This document shows, in pieces, positions 26,747 to 35,983 of a stretch of 55,597 nt of DNA. The first letter of the stretch is position 1, and each line of letters begins with the position of its first letter. The translations under genes and the position numbers were made by a program. This stretch comes from Eubacterium sp. (GTDB taxonomy: Bacteria; Bacillota_A; Clostridia; Peptostreptococcales; Anaerovoracaceae): contig JAFOML010000043.1 in assembly GCA_017425345.1 (NCBI GenBank), positions 1 to 55,597 on the forward strand, read 5' to 3'. The notes under the pieces were generated by a model, which made no database searches, was not told where the DNA came from, and saw only the letters and a list, made by a program, of their open reading frames with translations.

Positions 26747-28594
26747 TTACTTTCCCTCCTTTACGATCGCCCCGGTCGGGCATACCTGCATGCAAACGTC
26801 ACAACCGACGCAGTCCGTGCGGTTGATCGTTACTTTCTTTTCTGCCGCGTCAAAGATCAGCGCCGGGCATCCGGTCTTCTGACAAAGCTTACAACCGATG
26901 CACTTCTCCTTATCCACAGCATCCTTCGTCGCAAACAATCCTTCAAACTCGTCGAGGTCTGCCTGTGAGAACTTCTTCAGAACGCACGGCCATCTGGTGA
27001 TGATCACGGACGGCTCGTCGAGCTCCATGAACGCATCCAGTGCGTCGTCCACGGCTTTCAGATCATTCGGGTTGACGACCTTCACGTGCTTGATTCCGAT
27101 CGCGCGGACCAGCTCCTCGATGTTGATGGCATGCGCCTCTTCCATCTTGACGGTGTATCCGGTGCCAGGGTTCTGCTGATGGCCGGTCATACCCGTGATG
27201 CGGTTATCCAGAATGATATTGATCGTATTGCTGTTGTTATATACCGTGTTGATCAGGGATTCCACGCCGGTGTGGAAGAAGGTGGAATCGCCCAGTACGG
27301 TTACGACCTTCCGCTTGATGCCGGCGCGGTTGAACACCTGCTGCGCGCCGTGGCCGACGGAAATGGAAGCTCCCATGCAGACCGTAGAGTTCATCGCGTT
27401 ATATGGAGCGCCTGCCGCAAGCGTATAACATCCGATATCTCCGGAGATCATGATATCCTTGCGCTTTCCGAGACGGAAGAATAGACCTCTGTGCGGGCAG
27501 CCCGCGCAGAGCGAAGGCGGTCTTCCATTCACCTTGCTGTGGTCATATTCAATCTCAGGCAGCGTATTTCCGGTCAGGCTCTTTCTGAGCACATCCGGGG
27601 TCATCTCGCCATAGCTCGGGAAGGTATCCTTTCCGTGAACAGTGAAGCCCAGTCTCTGGCAGTATTCTTCAATATATGGATCGTCTTCTTCGACGACATA
27701 GATCTGATCCATGCGGGTGCAGAACTCTGTGATCAAGTCTTTCGGCATCGGATTGGTGAAGCCCAGCTTCAGATAGGATGCGCGGTCGCCGAACACTTCC
27801 TTGGCGTAGAAATAGGAAACGCCGGAAGCGATGACACCGATCTTCTGCGCGCAGGAAGGACCTCCTGCCTCGATCTTCTTCCGGGACTCATCGCGGATCG
27901 CCGCGCAGAGCGCCGCCTCGTTGTACTCCGCGTAGTTGAACGGGGATTCTTCACTCGCCTGCTGAAGCGCTCTGGTACGATCCTCGATCTGCACACGCAA
28001 AATGCGGGAATGCGCCGGCAGAGCCACATACTTCATCGGATCCGGGTGCCATTCCTTCACCGGAACGTCTTTCCGCTCGCCGATCTCAACCAGCGATTTG
28101 GAATGACATACGCGGGTCACCATGCGGATCATAAAGATCACGTTGTATTTCTCCGACATCTCATATGCCGCCTTGACCATGTCCAGACACTCCTGGCTGT
28201 CTGCGGGCTCGAGCATCGGGAATTTCCCCATCTTGGCATAGTTCCGGTTATCCTGCTCATTCTGCGAAGAGAACATGCCCGGTTCATCTGCCGTCACGAT
28301 CACAGCGCCGCCGTTGACGCCCATATAGGCAAAGGTCATCAGTGGGTCTGCCGCTACGTTTACGCCTACGTGCTTCATGGAAGCCATGGAACGCGCGCCG
28401 GCCATGGATGCGCCGATGGCGGATTCCATAGCGACTTTCTCATTCGGTGCCCATTCTGCGTAGATCTCATCATACTTCGCGATGTTTTCCAGAATCTCCG
28501 TGCTCGGGGTTCCGGGGTATGCAGCCGCGTGCCGTACACCTGCTTCGTACGCGCCTCTTGCGATTGCCTCATCACCTGTCAGTAACTGCTTCAT
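26747..28594 (-). CDS. iorA: Indolepyruvate:ferredoxin oxidoreductase subunit alpha
   Basis: A 615-residue thiamine-diphosphate enzyme subunit. The N-terminal pyrimidine-binding domain has AAYPGTPSTEILENIAKY. The TPP/Mg motif is VLGDSTFFHTGVESLINTVY, with ILDNRITGMTGHQ. Two C-terminal [4Fe-4S] clusters use CIGCKLCQKTGCP and CVGCDVCMQVCP. The further motif CAGCPHRG is also typical. It uses CoA and ferredoxin and acts in the cytoplasm. It is the first gene of an iorA-iorB-queT transcript. Confidence 0.95.
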   Translation of the reverse strand: MKQLLTGDEAIARGAYEAGVRHAAAYPGTPSTEILENIAKYDEIYAEWAPNEKVAMESAIGASMAGARSMASMKHVGVNVAADPLMTFAYMGVNGGAVIVTADEPGMFSSQNEQDNRNYAKMGKFPMLEPADSQECLDMVKAAYEMSEKYNVIFMIRMVTRVCHSKSLVEIGERKDVPVKEWHPDPMKYVALPAHSRILRVQIEDRTRALQQASEESPFNYAEYNEAALCAAIRDESRKKIEAGGPSCAQKIGVIASGVSYFYAKEVFGDRASYLKLGFTNPMPKDLITEFCTRMDQIYVVEEDDPYIEEYCQRLGFTVHGKDTFPSYGEMTPDVLRKSLTGNTLPEIEYDHSKVNGRPPSLCAGCPHRGLFFRLGKRKDIMISGDIGCYTLAAGAPYNAMNSTVCMGASISVGHGAQQVFNRAGIKRKVVTVLGDSTFFHTGVESLINTVYNNSNTINIILDNRITGMTGHQQNPGTGYTVKMEEAHAINIEELVRAIGIKHVKVVNPNDLKAVDDALDAFMELDEPSVIITRWPCVLKKFSQADLDEFEGLFATKDAVDKEKCIGCKLCQKTGCPALIFDAAEKKVTINRTDCVGCDVCMQVCPTGAIVKEGK

Positions 28595-28649
28595 CTATCT
28601 TATCACCTCACAATGATTGAAATTCGAACATGCTATAATTCTACGACAA

Positions 28650-28668
28650 TATGGACACAATTTCCATA
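28650..28668. promoter_or_regulatory. Inverted repeat near the putative iorA promoter
   Basis: TATGGA-N7-TCCATA lies at a weak minus-strand -35 (TTGTGT, 17 bp to TATAGC). It could be an operator. The promoter assignment is tentative. Confidence 0.35.
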
Positions 28669-28748
28669 CATTTTTTTGATTGCCTGAAACAATTCCAAGA
28701 AATGCCATGCGTCAAGACACTGCCGCCCATTGGAAAATCAAGCACATT

Positions 28749-28776
28749 AAAGGCGGTGCCTTGAGACACCGCCTTT
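28749..28776 (-). terminator. Terminator of the polyferredoxin-PFOR-NfnAB operon
   Basis: Ten-bp stem AAAGGCGGTG/CACCGCCTTT with an 8-nt loop, about 20 bp past the nfnB stop. The trailing T-tract on the minus strand is short (TTT). Confidence 0.75.
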
Positions 28777-28797
28777 GAATGGCTCTTAAATTGTCGA

Positions 28798-30189
28798 TTA
28801 CTTCGACTGCAGATACTCGTCGATACCAGCAGCAGCAACCTTACCTGCTCCCATCGCCTTGATTACGGTCGCAGCACCTGTTACTGCGTCTCCGCCTGCG
28901 AAGATCTCAGGACGGTTGGTGTTTGCTCTCTCGTCAGTTCCGATTCCGCCTCTCTCGTTTGCGGCCAGATGATCGGTAGTGTCGAGGATCAGCGTGTTCA
29001 GCTTGGTTCCGATTGCCATGATGACATAGTCGACATCGAAGACGAAGTTAGATCCTTCGATCTCAACCGGACGTCTTCTTCCGGAAGCATCCGGAGCGCC
29101 GAGTTCCATCTTCACGCACTCGATTCCCTTGACATCGCCGTTGCCGTCATCGAGGATCTGTACCGGGTTGGTCAGATAGTTAAAGATAACGCCCTCTTCT
29201 ACAGCATGGTGGATCTCTTCTGCTCTCGCAGGGATCTCCTGTGCGGAACGACGGTAGATGATGTAAACATCATCTGCGCCCATTCTCTTAGCGCATCTTG
29301 CAGCGTCCATCGCAACGTTTCCGCCGCCGACGACTGCGATTCTCTTACGATGCATGATCGGAGTATCGTATTCATCCTTGTACGCCTTCATCAGGTTGAT
29401 TCTGGTGAGGTACTCGTTCGCAGATACTACGCCGAGCAGATTCTCGCCCGGAATGTGCATGAAGGACGGAAGTCCTGCGCCTGTTCCGACGAATACGGAT
29501 TCATAGCCTTCCTCTTCGATCAGCTCGTCGATGGTGATCGCTCTGCCGATAACAGCGTCGGTGACGAATTTGACACCCTTCTGCTCCAGCTTGGAAACTT
29601 CTGCAGCAACGATCTCCTTCGGGAGACGGAACTGCGGAATACCATAGACGAGTACGCCGCCGGTCTTATGCAACGCTTCGAATACGGTGACCTCATATCC
29701 CTTGTTGATCAGGTCGCCTGCGCATGCCAGTCCTGCCGGGCCTGCACCGATGATCGCAACCTTATGGCCATTGCCATCTGCCGGCTCGATCTCCTGATCG
29801 CCGAAGTTGGCAGCGTGCCAGTCAGCAACAAATCTCTCCAGACGGCCGATGGATACCGGCTCGCCCTTGATGCCGCGGACGCACTTGCTCTCGCACTGCG
29901 TCTCCTGCGGGCAGACACGTCCGCAGATTGCAGGCAGGGAGCTGTCTTCGCTGATGATCTGATAAGCAGCTTCGAAATCGCCTTCTGCGATCTTCGCTAC
30001 GAAATCAGGAATCTTGATCATGACCGGGCAGCCTTTTGTACAGGGCTTTTTCCGGCACTTGACGCATCTCATCGCCTCGCTGATAGCCATCTCAGGAGTA
30101 TAGCCCAGCGTTACCTCCAGGAAGTTCCTGTTACGAACATCAGGTTCCTGCTCCGGCATCGGATTCTTAGTACTTCTCAGATTAATCAT
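28798..30189 (-). CDS. nfnB: NADH-dependent ferredoxin:NADP+ oxidoreductase large subunit NfnB (GltA-like)
   Basis: A 463-residue flavoprotein related to the glutamate synthase small chain. The N-terminal [4Fe-4S] cysteines are CVKCRKKPCTKGCP and CGRVCPQETQCESKC. The FAD Rossmann motif is AIIGAGPAGLACAGDL and the NADP-binding motif VVGGGNVAMDAARCA. With NfnA upstream it forms the electron-bifurcating transhydrogenase that couples NADH and reduced ferredoxin to NADPH. Annotated alone it would be called glutamate synthase, but no large glutamate synthase gene is nearby. The start MINLRSTKNPMP is chosen because AGGAGG is suitably placed and the GTG four codons upstream is too close to it. Confidence 0.9.
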   Translation of the reverse strand: MINLRSTKNPMPEQEPDVRNRNFLEVTLGYTPEMAISEAMRCVKCRKKPCTKGCPVMIKIPDFVAKIAEGDFEAAYQIISEDSSLPAICGRVCPQETQCESKCVRGIKGEPVSIGRLERFVADWHAANFGDQEIEPADGNGHKVAIIGAGPAGLACAGDLINKGYEVTVFEALHKTGGVLVYGIPQFRLPKEIVAAEVSKLEQKGVKFVTDAVIGRAITIDELIEEEGYESVFVGTGAGLPSFMHIPGENLLGVVSANEYLTRINLMKAYKDEYDTPIMHRKRIAVVGGGNVAMDAARCAKRMGADDVYIIYRRSAQEIPARAEEIHHAVEEGVIFNYLTNPVQILDDGNGDVKGIECVKMELGAPDASGRRRPVEIEGSNFVFDVDYVIMAIGTKLNTLILDTTDHLAANERGGIGTDERANTNRPEIFAGGDAVTGAATVIKAMGAGKVAAAGIDEYLQSK

Positions 30190-31039
30190 AGTAACGCACA
30201 CCTCCTGTCAGACGGCAGACATGTTCTCTGTCATACTTCTCCTGCTCAGCATAGTATGCACTTCTCTTGAGCAGTTCGTCCCAGTTTACTGTGGAGCCAT
30301 CGAATTCCGGTCCATCAACGCATACGTACTTGTACTCGCCGTTGACGGAGACACGGCATCCGCCGCACATTCCCGTACCGTCGATCATGTACGCGGTCAG
30401 GGAAGCAACGGACTTGATTCCATACTTCTCAGCGATCTGGCAGGTAAACTTCATCATGATCGGAGGACCGATCGCGACGATCTCATCATACTCGTTTCCA
30501 GCCTGAATCAGTTCTTCCAGCTTCTGCGTGGTGAACATCTTCTCTCCTGCGGAACCGTCATCCGTTACGAGGAACAGTCTGTCTGTTCCTGCAGCGAACT
30601 CATCCTGCAGGATGACCAGATCCTTGTTCTTGAATCCGGTGATCATATCAACGTGGATGCCGTGGTCATGCATACCGACTGCCAGCGGGTAAGCCAGCGC
30701 GTTTCCGGTACCACCACCGACGACGCAGACTCTCTTCAGGCCTTCCATCTCGGTCGGCTTGCCCAGAGGACCGACGATGTCTGCAAAGCAGTCACCGACT
30801 TCCATCTGATCCATCAGCATGGTGGATCTTCCGACTGCAGCGTAGATCAGGTCGATCGTGCCGTTCTCGGAATTATGGCCTGCCATGGTGAGAGGTACTC
30901 TCTCACCAAATTCATCTGTACGAAGGATTATGAACTGGCCCGGCTTAGCTTTTCTGGCGACCAGCGGAGCTTTGATGACCAGCCAGGTGATGTTATCATT
31001 CAGTTTTCTCTTGCTTACGATCTCAAACCGTTTTTCCAT
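30182..31039 (-). CDS. nfnA: NADH-dependent ferredoxin:NADP+ oxidoreductase small subunit NfnA
   Basis: A 285-residue FAD/NAD-binding protein of the dihydroorotate dehydrogenase electron-transfer (PyrK/SudB) type. FAD region: PGQFIILRTDEFGERVPLT. NAD region: RVCVVGGGTGNALAYPLA. C-terminal [2Fe-2S] cysteines: GTGMCGGCRVSVNGEYKYVC. Its stop overlaps the nfnB start by 8 bp and it follows PFOR after 17 bp, so all are in one transcript. Sulfide dehydrogenase (SudBA) is an older name for the same family. Confidence 0.9.
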   Translation of the reverse strand: MEKRFEIVSKRKLNDNITWLVIKAPLVARKAKPGQFIILRTDEFGERVPLTMAGHNSENGTIDLIYAAVGRSTMLMDQMEVGDCFADIVGPLGKPTEMEGLKRVCVVGGGTGNALAYPLAVGMHDHGIHVDMITGFKNKDLVILQDEFAAGTDRLFLVTDDGSAGEKMFTTQKLEELIQAGNEYDEIVAIGPPIMMKFTCQIAEKYGIKSVASLTAYMIDGTGMCGGCRVSVNGEYKYVCVDGPEFDGSTVNWDELLKRSAYYAEQEKYDREHVCRLTGGVRYYD

Positions 31040-31056
31040 CTTTCATCCCTCCTTCC

Positions 31057-34000
31057 TTAGTTTTCATAGCTTTTCTTCTCATTGAGCAGATGTTCGTATC
31101 TCTCAACTGACTGCTTCTCCGCGACTGCGAACAGTTCTTCTGCTCTCTCCGGGAATTTCAGCTTCAGCGAGTTGTAACGTACTTCGCCCATGATGAAGTC
31201 TCTGTAGCTCTCTGTCGGCTTGTGGCTGTCGATGGACAGCGGGTTCTTGCCTTCAGCTGCCTTGGAAGGATCGAAACGCATCAGGTTCCAGTATCCGCAG
31301 CGTTCTGCTTCTCTCATCTCTTCCATCGCTCTGTTCATGCCCTTCTTGATTCCGTGGTTGATGCACGGTGCATAAGCGATGATCAGGGACGGTCCGTCGT
31401 AAGCTTCTGCTTCGCGGATCGCACGCAGGGTCTGTTCCGGGTTAGCGCCCATCGCGATCTTGGCAACGTATACGTATCCGTAAGCCATTGCGATCTGAGC
31501 CAGATCCTTTTTCTTGACATCCTTACCGGAAGCTGCGAACTTGGCAACTGCACCGGTCGGAGTGGACTTGGAGGACTGTCCGCCTGTGTTGGAGTAGACC
31601 TCGGTATCGAATACCATAACGTTTACGTTCTTACCGGACGCGATAACGTGATCCAGTCCGCCGTAACCGATATCGTATGCCCATCCGTCACCGCCGAAGA
31701 TCCACATGGACGGCTTATTCAGCATGTCAGCGTTGTCGACGACGAATTTTGCATCTTCATTCTCATCTGCGATCTTAGCGCAGGCTTCTGCGAAGATGTT
31801 ACCGGTCTCTCTGGAGGCCTCTGCATCGTCCATGGTAGCCATCCAGGCCTTAGCCGGAACGCCGATGACGTCTGCCAGTCTCTCAGCTCTGTGCAGGACT
31901 TCTTCACGACGGTTGAAGACGGAAGTAGCCATACCCAGTCCAAACTGTGCGTTATCCTCGAACAGGGAGTTCGACCATGCCGGTCCGCGTCCCTCACGGT
32001 TAACGGTGTACGGTGTGCTCGGTGCGCTGTGTCCCCAGATGGAGGTACAGCCCGTAGCGTTTGCGATGTACATTCTGTCACCGAACAGCTGTGTGATCAG
32101 CTTAGCATACGGAGACTCTCCGCATCCCGGGCAAGCGCCGGAGAACTCAAGCAGCGGCTGCAGGAACTGAGATCCCTTGACCGTATTCGGCTTGAACGGA
32201 ACTTCCTTCTCGGTGACATCGGCAAACAGGTAATCGTATTTCTTCTGGTTTGCCTGAACGATGTCGTCCTCTGCCGGGTGCATCTCGAGTGCTTTCTTTC
32301 TTGCCGGGCAGACATCTGCGCAGGATCCGCATCCGGAGCAGTCCAGAGCGGAGATACCGATCGTGAAGAACTTACCCTTCATGCCCTTCATCGGCAGGCA
32401 ATCCTGATTGATCTCTACTGCCTCAGCCTCATCCAGTACGAACGGACGTACTACGCCGTGCGGGCAGACATAGGAGCACAGGTTGCACTGCATGCAGTTC
32501 TTAGCGTTCCACTTCGGAACGTCAGTAGCAATGCCTCTCTTCTCAAATGCAGCGGTACCGGAAGGTTCCCATCCGTCTGCAGATGTGGTGTATGCAGATA
32601 CCGGAATGCTGTCGCCTCTCATGGTAGCCATCGGAACGAGGATGTCGTTCAGGAACGTGCTCATCTCTTCGTCACGGCCAACCAGCTTAGCAGCCGGAGC
32701 GTCGTCCTCTGCGTCAGCCCAGGATGCCGGTACTTCTACCTTATGAATGTTATTCAGTCCTGCGTCAACAGCGGCACAGTTCATGTCTACGATGTTCTGG
32801 CCCTTCTTGCCGTAGGTCTTCTTGATCATTTCCTTCATGTAGCCTTCTGCCTCGTCGATTGGAATGATATCAGCGAGTTTGAAGAATGCTGCCTGCAGGA
32901 TGGAGTTCGTTCTCTTAGCGCCGAGACCGATTTTCTTTGCGATGGAAACCGCGTCGCAGGTGTAGAACTGAACGTTGTTCTGCGCGATATATCTCTTGAC
33001 CTGTCCCGGAACATGCTCTTCCAGCTCCTCGTCGTTCCAGCCGCAGTTCAGCAGGAAGAATCCGCCCGGCTTGACATCCTGTACCATGTCATACTTCTGC
33101 AGGTAAGCAGCGTTGTGGCATGCTACGAAGTCAGCCTGCTTGACATAATAGGTCGACTTGATCGGCTTGTCTCCGAAGCGCAGGTGGGAAATGGTAACGC
33201 CGCCCGACTTTTTGGAGTCATACTGGAAGTACGCCTGTACTTTCTTATCCGTATGGTCACCGATGATCTTAACGCTGTTCTTGTTTGCACCGACAGTACC
33301 GTCAGCACCCAGTCCCCAGAACTTGCATGCCTTGGTTCCTTCCGGAACGGTATCCGGATAGTGGCTCGGAACGAGGGACAGATTGGTAACGTCGTCGTTG
33401 ATGGAGAGTGTGAACTCCTTCTTCGGCTCTGCTGCTTCCATGTTTTCGTAAACAGCGAGGATATCTCCCGGCTGTACGTCCTTGGAACCCAGACCGTAAC
33501 GTCCGCGGAAGATCTCTGCGGAATCGAATTCGGTTCCCTTCAGCGCGGTTACGATGTCCAGATACAGAGGCTCGCCGATGCCGCCCGGCTCCTTGGTTCT
33601 GTCCAGAACGGAGATCTTCTTGATGGTCTTCGGCATGACGTTCAGCAGGTACTTAACAGAGAACGGTCTGTACAGATGTACCTCGATAATACCGACTTTC
33701 TTTCCGGCCTTCAGCATGTGGTCGATCAGCTCTTCCGCAGCTTCGCAGACGCTTCCCATTGCAACGATGACATCCGTTGCATCCGGAGCGCCGTAGTAAT
33801 TGAACGGCTTATAGTCAGTTCCGATCTTCTCGTTGACCATTTCCATGTACTTGTTGAAGATGTCCGGCGTCTCGTCGTACATCGTATTGCAGGCTTCTCT
33901 GTGCTGGAAGAAGGATTCCGGCTGCTCTGCAGATCCCATCATCTTCGGATGGTTCGGGTTCAGCGCATTCTGCTTGTAAGCGCGCAGTGCATCCCAGTCT

Positions 34001-34590
34001 ACCATGGACTTCAGTTCATCATAGTCCCAGATCTCGATCTTCTGGTTCTCATGAGAGGTTCTGAAACCATCGAAGAAGTGCAGCGTCGGAAGATGTCCGC
34101 CGATCGTTGCCAGATGTGCTACTGCAGCGAGGTCCATGACCTGCTGTACGCTGTTGGAAGCCAGCATGGCGAATCCGGTCTGGCGGCATGCCATAACGTC
34201 GGAATGGTCGCCAAAGATGTTCAGCGCATGAGTGGATACGCAGCGGGCAGAAACATGGAATACGGTCGGTGTCTGCTCAGCAGCGATCTTATACATATTC
34301 GGAATCATCAGCAGCAGTCCCTGAGATGCAGTGAATGTGGATGTCAGAGATCCGGTCACGACAGAACCGTGAACAGCTCCGGCAGCTCCTGCCTCAGAAT
34401 CCATCTCGATGATCTTAACTTTCTCGCCAAAGATATTTGTTCTGTCCTGGGAAACCCATTCATCCATGTTCTCAGCCATTGGCGAAGATGGTGTGATAGG
34501 ATAAATTGCAGCAACTTCTGTGAATGCATATGCTACGTGAGCGGCTGCCGCGTTTCCGTCCATTGTCTTGAGTTTTCTCACCGTGATCAC
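31057..34590 (-). CDS. nifJ: Pyruvate:ferredoxin (flavodoxin) oxidoreductase
   Basis: A 1177-residue single-chain PFOR. The N-terminal domain is KTMDGNAAAAHVAYAFTEV followed by AIYPITPSSPMAE. The two-cluster ferredoxin domain has CMQCNLCSYVCPHG and CSGCGSCADVCPARK. The C-terminal TPP domain has CPGCGESPYAKL, ATGCTSIWG and GDGWAYDIGYGGLDHV. It converts pyruvate and CoA to acetyl-CoA and CO2 and reduces ferredoxin. It is complete and normal in length. The start overlaps the polyferredoxin stop by 4 bp (ATGA), so the two are translated together. Confidence 0.97.
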   Translation of the reverse strand: MITVRKLKTMDGNAAAAHVAYAFTEVAAIYPITPSSPMAENMDEWVSQDRTNIFGEKVKIIEMDSEAGAAGAVHGSVVTGSLTSTFTASQGLLLMIPNMYKIAAEQTPTVFHVSARCVSTHALNIFGDHSDVMACRQTGFAMLASNSVQQVMDLAAVAHLATIGGHLPTLHFFDGFRTSHENQKIEIWDYDELKSMVDWDALRAYKQNALNPNHPKMMGSAEQPESFFQHREACNTMYDETPDIFNKYMEMVNEKIGTDYKPFNYYGAPDATDVIVAMGSVCEAAEELIDHMLKAGKKVGIIEVHLYRPFSVKYLLNVMPKTIKKISVLDRTKEPGGIGEPLYLDIVTALKGTEFDSAEIFRGRYGLGSKDVQPGDILAVYENMEAAEPKKEFTLSINDDVTNLSLVPSHYPDTVPEGTKACKFWGLGADGTVGANKNSVKIIGDHTDKKVQAYFQYDSKKSGGVTISHLRFGDKPIKSTYYVKQADFVACHNAAYLQKYDMVQDVKPGGFFLLNCGWNDEELEEHVPGQVKRYIAQNNVQFYTCDAVSIAKKIGLGAKRTNSILQAAFFKLADIIPIDEAEGYMKEMIKKTYGKKGQNIVDMNCAAVDAGLNNIHKVEVPASWADAEDDAPAAKLVGRDEEMSTFLNDILVPMATMRGDSIPVSAYTTSADGWEPSGTAAFEKRGIATDVPKWNAKNCMQCNLCSYVCPHGVVRPFVLDEAEAVEINQDCLPMKGMKGKFFTIGISALDCSGCGSCADVCPARKKALEMHPAEDDIVQANQKKYDYLFADVTEKEVPFKPNTVKGSQFLQPLLEFSGACPGCGESPYAKLITQLFGDRMYIANATGCTSIWGHSAPSTPYTVNREGRGPAWSNSLFEDNAQFGLGMATSVFNRREEVLHRAERLADVIGVPAKAWMATMDDAEASRETGNIFAEACAKIADENEDAKFVVDNADMLNKPSMWIFGGDGWAYDIGYGGLDHVIASGKNVNVMVFDTEVYSNTGGQSSKSTPTGAVAKFAASGKDVKKKDLAQIAMAYGYVYVAKIAMGANPEQTLRAIREAEAYDGPSLIIAYAPCINHGIKKGMNRAMEEMREAERCGYWNLMRFDPSKAAEGKNPLSIDSHKPTESYRDFIMGEVRYNSLKLKFPERAEELFAVAEKQSVERYEHLLNEKKSYEN

Positions 34591-35702
34591 TCTCCTTCCG
34601 TTAAGCCGAGGGCTTCTCTCTGCAGGAAGTTGTACTCTGGAACGACCTGTTCAGTAATAACAAATCTGGAGCACATCTTCTGGCACATGTTGCAGTCCTC
34701 GCAGACTTCCGGATCGACAACTGCATGCTTGCTTTCCATATAGAGAGCACCGTTCGGGCAGTTGTTGACGCAGTCTTCACAAGCGATGCAGCCGGAGTCA
34801 CAGACTGCAGCCTTGTCTTCATAGTCATCTGTAGAGGAACATGGAACCATTCTCATTCCGGCATAAGGAACGATGGTGATCAGCTGCTTCGGACATGCAT
34901 AGGTACAATCCTTACATCCAACGCACTTGTCTGCATCTACGACAGCCGTTCCATTGACCACATGGATCGCGTCATAACGGCATACTCTGGTGCAGTCTCC
35001 CATTCCGGTACATCCGGTGGTGCACAGGTTGTACTCTTTCGGGTCCACGTTATCCACGACCTCACGGCAAGTGGTATAACCCAGCTCTTCATACTTCTTA
35101 TGCGGTTTATAGCCGCCGCTGCATCTGACGAACGCAACTTTTTCCTTCAGAACTGCGAGATCATGCTGTGTGTCCACAATGATCTTCTTCTTGCACTTGA
35201 CGGTGCAGGAAACGCATCCGACGCACTTCTCATAGTCGATGACTGCGTGATTGTTCACGATATCGACAGCGCCTTCCGGACATGCTCTGACACAGTCGCC
35301 GCATGCGATACATCCGTATCCGCAGATCTCTCTGGTCTTGTCATCGTCTTCCTCAGTGGAGGAACATGGGATGAAGTTGGTTGCATCTCTTGGGATCATC
35401 CTGATCAACGCCTGTGGACATACGTCTGCCTTTGCGCAGTCCCCACATCCATCACACTTCTCAGGATCGATGACGATCTTTCCGTCAACAAGCTTCATTG
35501 CATCGCGTGTGCAGGACTTGATGCAGGAACCGACGCCTACGCATCCGTTCTTACATTCTCCGCGCTGGAATCCGGATTCCACCGCGTCCTGGCAGGAACT
35601 GCAGTTTGCAAATCTGGCCTTGCCGGCGGCATCACCGCTACAGAAAACATAAGCGATGAGGTCCATGTTTGGTGTAGCTGTCCCGCCTTGATTCGTACTC
35701 AT
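34587..35702 (-). CDS. Tandem RnfB-like polyferredoxin (41 cysteines)
   Basis: A 371-residue soluble iron-sulfur protein with two similar halves, residues about 19-174 and 191-347. Each half matches the C-terminal polyferredoxin part of RnfB: a V(F/R)CSG start, C-x3-C-x5-C-x3-C (50-64, 227-241), a ferredoxin motif (83-95, 260-270), C-x3-C-x2-C-x2-C-x3-C (127-141, 301-315) and a last motif (160-170, 334-344). Up to eight [4Fe-4S] clusters are possible. No membrane helix or signal is seen. The start MSTNQGGTATPN follows AGGAGG; an upstream in-frame extension lacks support. It is first in the operon with PFOR and NfnAB, so an electron carrier or hub role is likely but unproven. Confidence 0.88.
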   Translation of the reverse strand: MSTNQGGTATPNMDLIAYVFCSGDAAGKARFANCSSCQDAVESGFQRGECKNGCVGVGSCIKSCTRDAMKLVDGKIVIDPEKCDGCGDCAKADVCPQALIRMIPRDATNFIPCSSTEEDDDKTREICGYGCIACGDCVRACPEGAVDIVNNHAVIDYEKCVGCVSCTVKCKKKIIVDTQHDLAVLKEKVAFVRCSGGYKPHKKYEELGYTTCREVVDNVDPKEYNLCTTGCTGMGDCTRVCRYDAIHVVNGTAVVDADKCVGCKDCTYACPKQLITIVPYAGMRMVPCSSTDDYEDKAAVCDSGCIACEDCVNNCPNGALYMESKHAVVDPEVCEDCNMCQKMCSRFVITEQVVPEYNFLQREALGLTEGE

Positions 35703-35820
35703 AACTACTAACTCCTCCTTTACATTAAAGTAAAATCTATCATTTTTGCCCAACAAGAAATTCGAGTATGGGTTAAAAACGAATTGCCGGCCTTATAATT
35801 GTGTATACAAAGCCATATAA

Positions 35821-35849
35821 AGTTTACTATTCCAATGCTCAGAAGTCAA
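35821..35849 (-). promoter_or_regulatory. Probable promoter of the polyferredoxin-PFOR-NfnAB operon
   Basis: On the minus strand TTGACT (35844-35849), 17 bp, TAAACT (35821-35826), giving a leader of about 110 nt. The leader contains a short TTGTGTATACAA palindrome (35799-35810). The rest of the 281-bp gap holds only the transporter terminator. Confidence 0.5.
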
Positions 35850-35930
35850 CAAATCAAAGGCACTTTTTCGCCCTCCACAGGATGTATTTTTGGTGGTACA
35901 AAATCCATACTCTGTGACAAAAAAGCATGC

Positions 35931-35962
35931 AAAAAGCTGCCCGGGAAAGCCCGCGCAGCTTT
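35931..35962 (-). terminator. Terminator of the NSS transporter gene
   Basis: AAAGCTGC/GCAGCTTT outer stem with an inner CGGG/CCCG helix, followed on the minus strand by a run of T. It lies about 20 bp past the stop codon. Confidence 0.88.
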
Positions 35963-35983
35963 AGCATACAATCGCAGATCAGA

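Noticed and set aside
28798..30189. Glutamate synthase small subunit
   Set aside because: The protein is GltA-like in sequence, but it is paired and overlapping with NfnA and no large glutamate synthase gene is nearby, so NfnB is the better call.
31222..34743. A 1173-codon open frame on the plus strand opposite PFOR
   Set aside because: It is the mirror of a highly conserved coding sequence, made stop-poor by codon use; the translation has no recognisable family and no ribosome binding site.
35799..35810. TTGTGTATACAA as a Rex (NADH-sensing) operator before the PFOR operon
   Set aside because: Rex sites are about 18 bp with longer arms and an A/T centre; here only 4-bp arms match, so the assignment is not supported.
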